Shown piece by piece: positions 49,520 through 58,859 of a stretch of DNA of 64,000 nt. Position numbers and translations under genes: made by a program. The notes under the pieces were generated by a model. The model was not told where the DNA came from and ran no database searches. It saw nothing but the letters and a program-made list of their open reading frames with translations. Every line of letters begins with the position of its first letter. The stretch's first letter is position 1. Source of the DNA: Tranzscheliella williamsii (lineage: Eukaryota; Basidiomycota; Ustilaginomycetes; Ustilaginales; Ustilaginaceae); assembly GCA_023212725.1 (NCBI GenBank), contig JALBYF010000007.1, positions 124,001-188,000 on the forward strand, written 5' to 3'.

Positions 49520-52102
49520 TCAGCGGTCCCAGCCGGGGACGGTCCGTTTGGTGGGTGCGGCGGGCGGCGTCGGGGACGTGTGCGCGGCTTGTGGCGGTTG
49601 GGGCGAACGGGCGCCGCTGGGCGGGAGCCCTGCTTGGGCCTTGTTCGTCTTGGCTTTGGGCGTCGCCTCGCTGCCGACTTTCCCGCCGGGGACGACAGAG
49701 TGGCCTGCGCCATTCGCGCGCGCTGCCGGTGCGGCCTGCTGACCCGCCTCGGGCACGGCAGTGCGCGCATCGCTGGCCGCTTCGCCATCGAGTTCGCGGC
49801 GGTAGAAGAGGAGATACGCCAGCCCGTCATGGCCATGGCCCTTGTGGGAGGACGTGGCATTGCGTACGACGTGTTCGATCGGGATGGTGTGGAAAAGCGT
49901 GTCGTCGATGTGCAGCCACGAACGTCCGTCCTGCCGCAGCACATCCACGGTGTAATGCCCGCCCGAGGCGTATTTGCCATGGTGGTATACGATGCCAAAG
50001 AGTCGGTAACGCTGCTTTCCTTGCGCGCGCATCGCTGGACTAAGTACGTCGGGAGCGATCTCCAATGTCGTCCCGTAGGAGAGCGGCTTCTGACTCTTCT
50101 GGACGCCTCCGATCTCGTCGTAAATGAAGCGCTTGAGATGGAGTACGAGGATCGGCGGCAGCGATTCGATGAACACCTGCTTGGTGGCATCGACCACGCT
50201 GGCTCTCGAGGGAGACCAAACGCCGGGAATGATCTCGGGCTCAGTCAAGTTGAGCAGGGCATCTTCAATTGACTGGACATGGGCGGGTTGGATGTCGAGC
50301 TGTAGCGGTTGGTACGGCTCCAGCGTGACGCTGTCCTTGGCGCCAGGAGTGCGAAGGACGCTCCGAAGCTTCCCACCAAAGATGCGGGTGATGGGCGACT
50401 CAGAGGTGGAGGTGGTGCGCGTGTAGGCCGTCTTGCCCTTTTGTCCCACCTCCATCCAGCCCTCTTCCGACGGACTGACGGGTCGCATCAGCTCTCGCTC
50501 GACGACCTCTTCCGGGTTGACCTGACCATCGGGCCCAAGGACAAGCGAATCGGGGAAAGCAGCATCCTTGGTGATCTTGACGCCGAGCCTGCGCAAGTCG
50601 TCATCCGACACACCGTTGAGCTTCTTCTCCTCCTCGGACATCTTTGCCAGAAGGCTGTTGGCGCCGGCGCCGCTGTGTGCCAGCTTGATAGCCGATCTTC
50701 TTTGAGCCGACAGGAGTTCTTCGTGAAGCGTGTCGAGGAAGAAGCCAAGGAACTCCTCAGCATCCTCCTGATGGCCTCTTCGCATCTGATCGAATCGCTT
50801 GTTGAGACGCATGGCATCGTAGACAAATTCGGGTACGAAAGGCTCGGAGGCAGAGGCACTAAACCCGTCATGAAGCTCAGTAGGGTCGGGACGAGACTGG
50901 CTATCATGCAGACGGAATTCGCGGAGAAAGTATACGACTGCTTCCATGAGCGGCGTGGCGTTGCCAAAGTCGGCGGTAACCTCTCGGCCGATGAGCGAAA
51001 AGAGATTGTAGAACGGAGCACAGTACACGAGTGTCTGTAGGATGGCATTGGCGAAGCAGAAGTTTCCCGTGTTGACAAGACCTCTGGGATGGGTCAAAGG
51101 TGCCGTAGATGCATTGTGCGAGTCGGCAAGGAGCCGCTCAAGGGTTTGAACGCGAGGCTTGCTCGTGGCAGAGGTAGACGTTGTCGATGTCGATTTGCGC
51201 GACTTCCGGCCGTTTGCTGTTTTGGGTGAGCGAGGAGAACCGACCTCGGAGACAGGGACAGAAGGAGCATCGGCCACATTGATACTGATACCGACAGGCC
51301 CTGTCGATGAAGCATTACCACCGTGAGAGATAGTATTGGCCCATGACTTGCGTGATCCCCATGCATTGACTTTGGGACCAGCGGCCGCCTGGGGTGTACT
51401 TGCAGCTGTAGTGGTGCAGGGAGTGAGCAACTCAGAACCAACACTACTGGTGGCGTCGGTCAGGACGGAAGCGGTGAGGTCTGGATTGTCGGGTAGCGTA
51501 GGAGAGGAGGGATGGGTGGAGATGGAAGAGGAAGCTGGTGTGCTGTCTTCCGTGCTGGAAGTCAGCGAACGATGCTGTGAATGCAGTACGGAAGGAACAG
51601 ACGACACGGGTGGCAAAGACAACGAGGCGAGGAGTGAAGCAAAGCTTGGGAACTGGGAAGGATTCGGAGAAGAGCGGTAGGACAGGGTAAGGGCAGGGGC
51701 AAGGGACGGTGGCGGTGGATGCAAGGCGACGGCCATGTGCTCTTGTTGAAGTGACCGTAACTGAGGATTCTCTGCTGTGGACTGTTTGCGGCGACGTGAC
51801 GAGGATATTGCAGAGGCTGATCTATGCTGTGAGGACGGAAAGCGCTGACCAGGCCGGCCAACAGTAACGCCATCGCCCACGGCGCTTTGTGCTGTTGCTT
51901 CGAAATTGCCACCTCCCGCTAGGGTCTCTGGTAAGTTTGCATCGTGAAGGAAGGACTCGGAAACGAACATCGGCGGGGCTGAGGTCGATGCGGACGAGAA
52001 GGGAAGTGCAGGCGCTGAGGAAGAGGACGGAGCATGCTGTGTCCACGAACCCGAGGCTTCCATGCTGGCTGCTGGAACGCTCGATGATATTGAAGTGGCC
52101 AT
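49520..52102 (-). CDS. UBP3: Ubiquitin carboxyl-terminal hydrolase Ubp3/USP10
   Basis: 860 residues, single exon. The N-terminal about 335 residues are Ser/Pro-rich and disordered. The USP domain starts at about 338 with the Cys box GLVNTGNFCFANAILQTL (nucleophile in N-T-G-N-F-C-F) and includes RRGHQEDAEEFLGFFLDTLHEEL and, near the C-terminus, the His box YHHGKYASGGHYTVDV and AYLLFYRR. Cys and His boxes are of the Ubp3/USP10 type. Yeast Ubp3 with Bre5 deubiquitinates Sec23 and other proteins and acts in ribophagy and stress; I saw no Bre5 partner here. The C-terminal about 60 residues beyond YRR are low complexity. The codon switch is near 49740. Confidence 0.93.
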   Translation of the reverse strand: MATSISSSVPAASMEASGSWTQHAPSSSSAPALPFSSASTSAPPMFVSESFLHDANLPETLAGGGNFEATAQSAVGDGVTVGRPGQRFPSSQHRSASAISSSRRRKQSTAENPQLRSLQQEHMAVALHPPPPSLAPALTLSYRSSPNPSQFPSFASLLASLSLPPVSSVPSVLHSQHRSLTSSTEDSTPASSSISTHPSSPTLPDNPDLTASVLTDATSSVGSELLTPCTTTAASTPQAAAGPKVNAWGSRKSWANTISHGGNASSTGPVGISINVADAPSVPVSEVGSPRSPKTANGRKSRKSTSTTSTSATSKPRVQTLERLLADSHNASTAPLTHPRGLVNTGNFCFANAILQTLVYCAPFYNLFSLIGREVTADFGNATPLMEAVVYFLREFRLHDSQSRPDPTELHDGFSASASEPFVPEFVYDAMRLNKRFDQMRRGHQEDAEEFLGFFLDTLHEELLSAQRRSAIKLAHSGAGANSLLAKMSEEEKKLNGVSDDDLRRLGVKITKDAAFPDSLVLGPDGQVNPEEVVERELMRPVSPSEEGWMEVGQKGKTAYTRTTSTSESPITRIFGGKLRSVLRTPGAKDSVTLEPYQPLQLDIQPAHVQSIEDALLNLTEPEIIPGVWSPSRASVVDATKQVFIESLPPILVLHLKRFIYDEIGGVQKSQKPLSYGTTLEIAPDVLSPAMRAQGKQRYRLFGIVYHHGKYASGGHYTVDVLRQDGRSWLHIDDTLFHTIPIEHVVRNATSSHKGHGHDGLAYLLFYRRELDGEAASDARTAVPEAGQQAAPAARANGAGHSVVPGGKVGSEATPKAKTNKAQAGLPPSGARSPQPPQAAHTSPTPPAAPTKRTVPGWDR

Positions 52103-52508
52103 GCTTGGCGAAGGTGCAACTAGGTCTGCGTTAGCAGCGGCGTTCTCCTCGCATATAATGCTGGCTTTTGGCGAGCGACAGGATGCGCTTCAGAAACAGA
52201 ATCGATAGCAGAAAGAAAAAGATCCTAGCATTGAGTTTCGATCGTACTGCAGAGTCGGCGTCTATTTCCTCGCAATTCCCTTTAGCAGAGCTTTTCCAAG
52301 GCAGATGTCGGTTTTGAATGAGGTCCTTCGGCCGGATGGGAAGCAAAGGAAGATGCGAGCTGCCTGGAGAGAGAAGAACGAGGTGGTAAAAGGAGGAGCA
52401 GAAGGTGGATTGTTGTCATCAACCTCATCGAGCAGCGATACTCCAACTCAGCCCTTCGCTTCGCAGTCAAATTGAGAGCGCCAAAAATACAATAATAGAG
52501 CAACAGAA

Positions 52509-52830
52509 TGATAGAGTCACTCCCTTTTTGTTACAGCCACGCTCTTTTCCCGATTCACACGACAGCAAACGAAGACTTCCAGCTTCGTTTCTACAATATG
52601 AGTGGAATTCTTTGACATCATTTGGAAGGCTGTTGGCTTGCGTGGGATTTGTATGACAGTTTTGTCTCTTCTCTAGCTCATGACATACTAAAGCAGCACA
52701 AACCTAGTTCCACAGCCTTGTTCAGTGAAAGCATCAAATGTCCTGGTTAACTCACGACAAAAGCAGTGTTAGGTTAGGAACTCCTTCCAGTATGACAGCA
52801 CGAATCGGGAAAAGGGAGTGGCTCTATCAA
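52509..52830. repeat. Imperfect inverted repeat, arms about 52509-52556 and 52799-52830
   Basis: The right arm, read on the minus strand, is TGATAGAGCCACTCCCTTTT followed by CCCGATTCGTG. The left arm on the plus strand has the same first 20 bases with one mismatch, then about 20 extra bases, then TTTTCCCGATTC. The loop between the arms is about 240 bp, itself without obvious coding content. Confidence 0.75.
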
Positions 52831-53297
52831 TACTTCTCTGTAATGACATCGATGATCTGTCTATCTGTTCTGCGCATCCAACTTCAAATGTACTCATCCA
52901 ACGACGCCGCCTTTGAATACGGAGATACAAATCCTGGTAATATATCGAGGCTCGTCAGCTTCGTCACTAAGGCGTGTTTGAATTCGCGCTGAATAGGCGG
53001 GACCTAATTGGAGTAGTGCGGCCTCTTCTTTTTGTAGTGGGCCATTTGCACTTCCTCATCGCGCAGGTGAAATTGAGCAATTAGAGAACTAGACCCGTTT
53101 TGTAAAGATGTGGAATACGTGTTTGTGTCTGGAAATATCGCTGGGGTAAAGTATGCTTTACAGAAAAACTTTGGCGGGGCAAAAGAAGCTAAAGCTGGCC
53201 CTAAGCCGCTGCCAACCCAACTGTTCCTACTGTTGGCACTCGCAACTGTCATACCTTCTCAGTCCACCTCTCCTCGTCTCATCTTACCTTTTCTCTT

Positions 53298-53327
53298 CGC
53301 ATCGCATCGCATCGCATCACATCACTA
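53298..53327 (+). repeat. CGCAT pentamer microsatellite
   Basis: Four perfect CGCAT units from 53298, then degenerate CACATC units. It lies about 300 bp upstream of the R3H-SUZ start. Confidence 0.9.
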
Positions 53328-53611
53328 CACATCGCAGCCTAGCTGATAGCTTCCTTCACTGTCTCAACACGTTTGGCTCAGCCCGGTCGGCTCTCATAAT
53401 CCTGGTACGGCTTCGTACGCCATCACAGCTTGTCATTGGTTTGCATTCAAGGCCGCATCGCTGCATCTTGGCATTTCCTTCTCTTTCAGCCCAGTCGCAG
53501 AAAGTACGGCATCACTGCAGTATGGCCCGTTGACGTTATCAGCCTGCATAGCATACTTTTATTGCTACCTTCTATGCTCGACAGTTCCTTGTCGTTCGTT
53601 ACTTCGCCAAC

Positions 53612-55807
53612 ATGACCCATGCATCTGAGCATCATGCTGATGGCTCTAACCTGAGCGGCGACGACATCAGCATCGCCGAGCGACTGGCGCATGTCTCAAT
53701 AGCAGACCCGTCCGTTTCCTCTGCCAGTACGCCCGAGCCTCCTTCACTACAACCTGCGTCAACTTCCAGTCGCTCTACGTCCGTCTCGTCCGAAGCCGAC
53801 CTAGCTCTTGTCGACGACGCCGTGCTACAGGCTATGCGCAAGCGTGAGGATCGTATCTTCTTCAGTCAGTACGAACATCAGATGGTCACGTTCGTGCAAG
53901 ACGCCTCCCGTCACACCCTCGACCTTCCTCCGATGAATGCCTACCAGCGGCTCCTCAGCCATCGTTGCGCCGACCAGTTTTATCTCCATCAACAGTTCGA
54001 TCGTCCTACTCAGGTCGTCACCCTCTCCAAGACAAATGAGTCGGTCTGTCCGCCCACACTCCTCTCGCAGCGCGCAAGAGATCTTCTGATCCAGAGCGAC
54101 GGCATGGATATCACCGATAGTCCATCCGCCTCATCACCCACACCGCCCCTTGCCGCATCGTCGGCCCACACTGCCTTCTCCTCTACTTCCTCCCCAGCTG
54201 CCGATGGGCCGCCGAGCGGCTTCAAGATTATGAGACGTGACCCTGGTAGCAGCCGCGCCTCTCGTCTGCGAAGCGCCGCCGCTTCTGGCAACAACAGCGA
54301 CAGCGAAAAGGGGACCAAGAGCCGCAAAGATATGACCATGGAGGAAAGGGAAGCTGCCTACAAGGCGGCTCGAGCTCGTATCTTTGGCGATATCGACGCC
54401 AGCACAAGTACTTCCTCCTCCTGCAGCGCTGACGATGGTAAGGACAAGGACCGTGACGGTTTAGCCGGCTCGGCTGTTTCTGGTCCGGCCGCTGCTCCCG
54501 CATCCAGGTCATCCATGCCCCCCAAAAAGAAAAGCTCTTCACCCCCTTGTCCTCCCCAGGAGACAGCGCCGCGAGTGCGAGGCGGCCTTGCGGACACGTC
54601 CAAGGATGATCTCGAGTTCTGCCGCAATCTCCCCTTGGCCTCGTCCTCGGCGTCCATGGCATGGTCTCAGCAGCCGAGTCCGCTCGGCCACCCTGCCATG
54701 TTCGGCGCAGGTACGGGCTACTTTCCCCAGCCTGGCCAGGTGCAGCAGTCGCACTCCAACCCCAATTTGCGAGCTCGCGCACCGGCCTTCCACCCACCGG
54801 GCACCAACACTCCGTCCTTGTCCCATGGAGGCTCACTTCGACATCCCGGCTTCCTTCCACAAGACAGGAGCATGGTGGGGGGCGGCAGCGGCAGCAGTAG
54901 CGGCAGCGGCCGCTCATCCCCCTTTCGCTCTCCTGCGTCGGCACGTTCTCCCATGGGCTCTGTTGCTGGTTCTCGATCTGTCTCGGGCTCGAGTCTCATT
55001 CACAGCTCTCAGAGTTTAGGCGCGCGCCCTGGGCGTCATTACGATGCGCCAGAGTCAGAACCCTTCCCAGCCCTCGCAAGTGGCGCAACAGGCCATCTGC
55101 AAGGGGTCCCGCCTCAGCAGCAGCAGCAGCAGCAACAAGTGGCCTGGGGAAAGAAGGGCGATGCTCCCAATCGCGGTCCCTATAACGGCAATGGTGATGC
55201 TGGCTACCGCTCGCTGCCGCCGCACCAGATGAACGGTGTGGGAGCCTGGGCTCAGCAGACGGCCACCTACACTCACGGCTACCAGCAGCCGTCGCCCGGG
55301 ATCGTCGTGTCTGGGCTCGAAGCGCAAGCGACGCCCCTGAACGGACACTCCGCCTGGAGCCTGCAACAACAGCATCCTCACCAGCCACACCCGTACCAAC
55401 ATCAACCGCAACACCAGCAGCATTTTCAACAACAGCAACAACAACAGCAGCATGCGAATCACAATGCGCCGGCACAGGGCGGGCGACGGGCGGCGTCATC
55501 GAATACAAGCAGTCACTCGGGCTCGATGCGGGCGCAAGCACTAGGTGGCCCTAACGGTGGGGGAGGACGGGACGATGGGGCGAGTGTGGACTCGCGCTCG
55601 TCGTGCTCCTCGCCGTCGGCGAGTGCCAGCTGTGGGGGTGGGCTGAATGGCGCAGCGCACAGAGCCAAGGCGGGCGGCGTGCTGGCGCACCCGTCGCTGC
55701 CTGCAAAGCCGTCGTGGCTGCAGAACGGCGGCGCAGTGGAAGCTGTGCGGCGGCCGGCGTCGCCGAGGCTCGCGCCGAGCCCGCCGCCCGCCGCGCCTGC
55801 CAGCTGA
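53612..55807 (+). CDS. R3H-SUZ RNA-binding protein
   Basis: 731 residues, single exon, ATG at 53612. R3H domain at about 75-135 (MRKREDRIFFSQYEHQMVTF; YQRLLSHRCADQFYLHQQFD, in which RLLSH is R-x-x-x-H), immediately followed by a SUZ domain at about 200-262 (FKIMRRDPGSSRAS; EEREAAYKAARARIFGD). The remainder is disordered, with PGQ/HG-rich stretches and two poly-Gln tracts from CAG/CAA repeats (near 55115 and 55400-55460). The R3H+SUZ order is that of animal R3HDM1/2, ARPP21 and Drosophila Encore, which bind mRNA in the cytoplasm; function here is inferred. Third codon positions are G-rich from about 55480, with a C-rich end of only about 40 bp. It converges on the GT8 gene with only 95 bp between stops. 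Confidence 0.88.
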   Translation: MTHASEHHADGSNLSGDDISIAERLAHVSIADPSVSSASTPEPPSLQPASTSSRSTSVSSEADLALVDDAVLQAMRKREDRIFFSQYEHQMVTFVQDASRHTLDLPPMNAYQRLLSHRCADQFYLHQQFDRPTQVVTLSKTNESVCPPTLLSQRARDLLIQSDGMDITDSPSASSPTPPLAASSAHTAFSSTSSPAADGPPSGFKIMRRDPGSSRASRLRSAAASGNNSDSEKGTKSRKDMTMEEREAAYKAARARIFGDIDASTSTSSSCSADDGKDKDRDGLAGSAVSGPAAAPASRSSMPPKKKSSSPPCPPQETAPRVRGGLADTSKDDLEFCRNLPLASSSASMAWSQQPSPLGHPAMFGAGTGYFPQPGQVQQSHSNPNLRARAPAFHPPGTNTPSLSHGGSLRHPGFLPQDRSMVGGGSGSSSGSGRSSPFRSPASARSPMGSVAGSRSVSGSSLIHSSQSLGARPGRHYDAPESEPFPALASGATGHLQGVPPQQQQQQQQVAWGKKGDAPNRGPYNGNGDAGYRSLPPHQMNGVGAWAQQTATYTHGYQQPSPGIVVSGLEAQATPLNGHSAWSLQQQHPHQPHPYQHQPQHQQHFQQQQQQQQHANHNAPAQGGRRAASSNTSSHSGSMRAQALGGPNGGGGRDDGASVDSRSSCSSPSASASCGGGLNGAAHRAKAGGVLAHPSLPAKPSWLQNGGAVEAVRRPASPRLAPSPPPAAPAS

Positions 55808-55902
55808 GCGGCCCGGAGCAATGCACACTTTTTTCCAGCCGCGCGATCCCGCCGGCCGTCATCCAACAGCGTGATCACCGTCTGTGTTTCTCGGCGGAGG
55901 CG

Positions 55903-56973
55903 CTAGAGCGTCATGTGGCGGAGGACGGTGTCGCGCCAATCGGGCGGCGAGATGCAGAGCGGGGGCGCCGCGCCGAGCATCTGGTCCTGGAGGCGCGCGA
56001 ACGCGGCCCACCACCACGCGTGCGTCTCGTGGTCCGGATCTGCGCCCGCAGGATTCGCGACGGACCCCGGCGCACCGAGCATCCACGGCTTGTGATGGAT
56101 GTAGTGGACATTGCACGCGACCTCGTCGCGCCACATGGCCGGATGCGAAAGGCGGAGCTTCTTGAGCGCGTTGTACTTCCACGGCAGATACTTGATGCGG
56201 CGGCGGCAACCGGTGGCAGGGGAATCGTTGGCGAAGAAGTCGGCGAGGAAGTCCTGGTCCGGAAAGCGGTAGAGGGGCACGCGCGGGTCCGAGTGGATCT
56301 GGGCGATCATCTCGCCGAGGGTATCTGCGTGCGGGGTGAGCAGGACGAGGCCGGAGTTGATGAGCCTGTAGGTGGGGGGGTCTTCGTGGGAGGGTTGCGG
56401 GGGGTGGGTGCTGGCGGTGGGGTGGGACTGGGGGGTGAAGGCGCAGTTGGCGGGGATCCAGGAGGGCGGGTAGGAGGGGATGGCGGCGGGATTGCAGGTG
56501 CAGGCCCAGGAGGCGGCGATGCAGCCGGGGTGGGCAAAGGCGTCGTCGTCGTCGAAGAGCTCGTCCATGTTGCGCAGCACGAGCATGTCCGAGTCGACAA
56601 GCGCGACGCGATCGTACTCGACCAGGCCGAATGCGCGCAGCTTGGTCCACACCTCGGCGAAGCGCACCTCGGCCAGCCCGGCCGCCGGCGTCGGCGGGTA
56701 GATGGGCTCCACCTCGCACAGCACCACCCGCCCCGGCAGCAGCCGCGCCACCACCGCCCGCGCCCGCTCCGACAGCGCCCCCGTCGCCATCACCACCAAG
56801 GGATACGCCGACCGCTGCTCCACCAACAGACTCTGCGCCAACAACACCACCCCCGGCAGCAGCGACTCGGACGTCACCAGCGTCGCCCACGCACACCCCT
56901 CCCTCGCTCCCGCACCTCCACCCTCCGTAGGCAGCCCCCCCGAGCCCGTCGTCGTCGCCATGGCCCCGTCCAT
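55903..56973 (-). CDS. GT8 family glycosyltransferase (glycogenin/galactinol-synthase like)
   Basis: 356 residues from the ATG at 56973 (a second ATG at 56961 is possible). The glycosyltransferase-8 fold is seen in CAWATLVTSESLLPGVVLLA, WTKLRAFGLVEYDRVALVDSD with the D-x-D motif (DSD in VDSDMLVLRNMDELFD), RLINSGLVLLTPH, DQDFLADFF, IKYLPWKYNALKKLRLS and the HYIHHKPWM histidine motif. A Pro/His-rich insert splits the domain after the DxD region. No signal peptide or membrane segment, so cytosolic. Donor is probably a UDP-sugar; acceptor unknown. Third positions are C-rich from the stop up to about 56600, and G-rich before it. Confidence 0.88.
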   Translation of the reverse strand: MDGAMATTTGSGGLPTEGGGAGAREGCAWATLVTSESLLPGVVLLAQSLLVEQRSAYPLVVMATGALSERARAVVARLLPGRVVLCEVEPIYPPTPAAGLAEVRFAEVWTKLRAFGLVEYDRVALVDSDMLVLRNMDELFDDDDAFAHPGCIAASWACTCNPAAIPSYPPSWIPANCAFTPQSHPTASTHPPQPSHEDPPTYRLINSGLVLLTPHADTLGEMIAQIHSDPRVPLYRFPDQDFLADFFANDSPATGCRRRIKYLPWKYNALKKLRLSHPAMWRDEVACNVHYIHHKPWMLGAPGSVANPAGADPDHETHAWWWAAFARLQDQMLGAAPPLCISPPDWRDTVLRHMTL

Positions 56974-57348
56974 GCAGCAAAGAACCCAGCACCCAACGCG
57001 CGTGACCCGACAGAACCCCAGCTCCCCAGATAGAACAAGGCCGGCAAGAAAAGGAATGACGGGAGGTGATGGCAACAAGATTAGAAGAAGAATTCACCGC
57101 TCGCTCGCTACGGTTACTTCGGCTCTGCGACTGCGCATTCATAGTTGTTTGCTTCCATCAATCACAATAGAAGAACATGCGACCCTCCGCCCTCAACTCC
57201 GCGGCTGCCCATGCATTGCATCATCCTTATACCCTCGTCCCACCACAGTTCGCCGGGCGCAAAAGGCAGACCCTTCTTTTCGAATCGAACGCCCTGCCAA
57301 AAAATGCCAAAAAATGAGGTTACTGTCTTTTTTTCAGCCTCAGGCAAT
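56974..57348. other. Intergenic: GT8 promoter side up to the tRNA
   Basis: 375 bp holding the GT8 leader and promoter and the region downstream of the tRNA gene. Apart from the two T6 runs listed as a terminator, nothing else is supported. Confidence 0.5.
57299..57314 (-). terminator. Candidate RNA polymerase III terminators (two T6 runs)
   Basis: On the minus strand two TTTTTT runs (57309..57314 and 57299..57304) lie about 35 and 45 nt downstream of the tRNA 3' end, within a repeated TTTTTTGGCA. Pol III normally stops at the first T4 or longer; the longer-than-usual distance leaves a 3' trailer of about 35 nt. Confidence 0.6.
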
Positions 57349-57420
57349 TGCCTTCTAGCCGATTTGAACGACTGACCTTGTCATTACTAGTGACACGCTC
57401 TACCACTGAGCTAAGAAGGC
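57349..57420 (-). tRNA. tRNA-Thr(AGT)
   Basis: 72-nt cloverleaf on the minus strand without intron. Acceptor GCCTTCT pairs with AGAAGGC plus discriminator A. D arm is GCTC-AGTGGTA-GAGC with box A TAGCTCAGTGG. Anticodon stem TGTCA/TGACA has loop CTAGTAA, so anticodon AGT (wobble inosine expected), reading Thr ACU/ACC. T arm is AGTCG-TTCAAAT-CGGCT with box B GTTCAAATC (last base A in place of C elsewhere). All stems are complete; one T-G pair in the T stem. Confidence 0.97.
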
Positions 57421-58859
57421 GGTGAATTACACTGATGATGACGACCAAGTCGCTAGTATCGGACGGACGGCAACGGCTGAGCACTGGAGGTCATCCAAGG
57501 TGGCTCCCCCCCAATGCCAGTATGGAGGCGTTCACCAACCTGCTGTACCCCAGTATTAGGATCAGCGCACGTCTCGTCCTGGAGGACGAGGAATAGACCA
57601 CTCCACAGGTGATGATGACGACGACAGCAACAACAGGTGCGGCAAGGTATACCCATGGCCAGGACAGCGGCAACGACACAGAAGTTTGTTGCAGCACCAG
57701 GTCTTCTTGAAGATCCAGGCGGGCTTGGCTGAGATCCAGACAGGCTTGGCTGAGCCACAACCAGCACTTCCGACTGTCTGCCGTGCGGGCTTTTGTGCCG
57801 TGTGACGGCCTCCGGTCCCCATGGCGGCATCCTTCGCTGGAGATCGGATGAATGGAGACAGGTTGGGAGCGATCGAAACAGGACAAGACATGGCCAACAA
57901 ACCCGTGCTTTGGTTGGATGGGAAAGCCCGCAGCGAAGGGACGGCGCTGTTGGGATTGCTCCAACACAACTCTCTCATTCCCTGGGTTACCCATCGCTCT
58001 TGGGCCCTTCTCATCACCGCCGCCTAAAACACTGCCAAGATGCCTGCTGCACAACGAGCGCCGCACTCGGCCTCTGTCCGCCTTACCACCCACCTACCCC
58101 CTCTCTCTCCCCAACCTCTGCCCGGTCCTGCTCCTGCCCAGTCGATCCTTGTACGGCATAAGGAAAGGGATCATGTGCTCTTCTTTATGGCTGGCCAGTC
58201 TAGACTGCTTCCATCATGACAGGCACTTCGACATCCACACACTCACCATCCCCTCTGCCATGCGACGAACGGTTCAGCACTTACATTTACCACTCCAGCG
58301 GGCCAAACAGTCTATTGCTATGTAGAGCGTACTCTGTTGTGGGACCCATCACTGTTATTTAGACATGACCATGCTTTAATGAGAATCGATTTTGAAGCGA
58401 CGAAGTACCTTATGACATCTTACACGCATTCATGATCAGCTATGATCGATGGCAACTACGGCAACGGCTGAGTCCCAAAGTTGTGGTACGTCCACGTAAT
58501 TGCTTCAGCGGGCGTTCAGCACACCAGACAGGCGCTGGGGCGAGTCGCTCTCGGAGCCCTCTCCCCTCCCCTAATCTCCTGATCGAGACGGTGGCCATGC
58601 CATCAGCACTCGTCCGGCAGCTTTTGTCCTGCACTCTCGCCCACAGCGGTTGGCTTGGTAGAACCCAAGAATGTGAAGAGCTGATGCTGATCTCGCTGCT
58701 CTTTTCACAGCCACTATGCATGTATAATCAACAAGCTACAGCCATCGCTTTCGTAAGAGCAGCAAGCGGTATATAGTTTGTAAAACAGGCCAAGGCCAGC
58801 GCAGGCTTGGATTGCTGAAGAACGACAGAGGAGCACGTGGACATGAAGGAAAGCAAGGC
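57421..58859. other. Long intergenic region between tRNA-Thr and the acyl-CoA dehydrogenase
   Basis: 1439 bp. Contains ACAD 3' flank (58800-58859) and the tRNA 5' flank. The short open frames on both strands lack recognisable motifs. A duplicated word GACAGGCTTGGCTGAG/GGCGGGCTTGGCTGAG near 57717-57755 is the only repeat I noticed. No RNA gene supported. Confidence 0.5.

Larger units (their letters stand above)
52103..53611. promoter_or_regulatory. Long, AT-richer divergent spacer, UBP3 / R3H-SUZ
   Basis: 1509 bp between divergent starts, clearly lower in GC than its surroundings from about 52480 to 53180. It contains an imperfect inverted repeat (listed separately) and a small CGCAT array. 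No exon is supported. The composition and the inverted repeat could mark a decayed mobile element, but I found no transposase remnant. Confidence 0.55.

Noticed and set aside
57491..58093. Overlapping open frames upstream of the tRNA gene
   Set aside because: Different frames give unrelated peptides with no recognisable motif, and composition is not like that of the coding regions.
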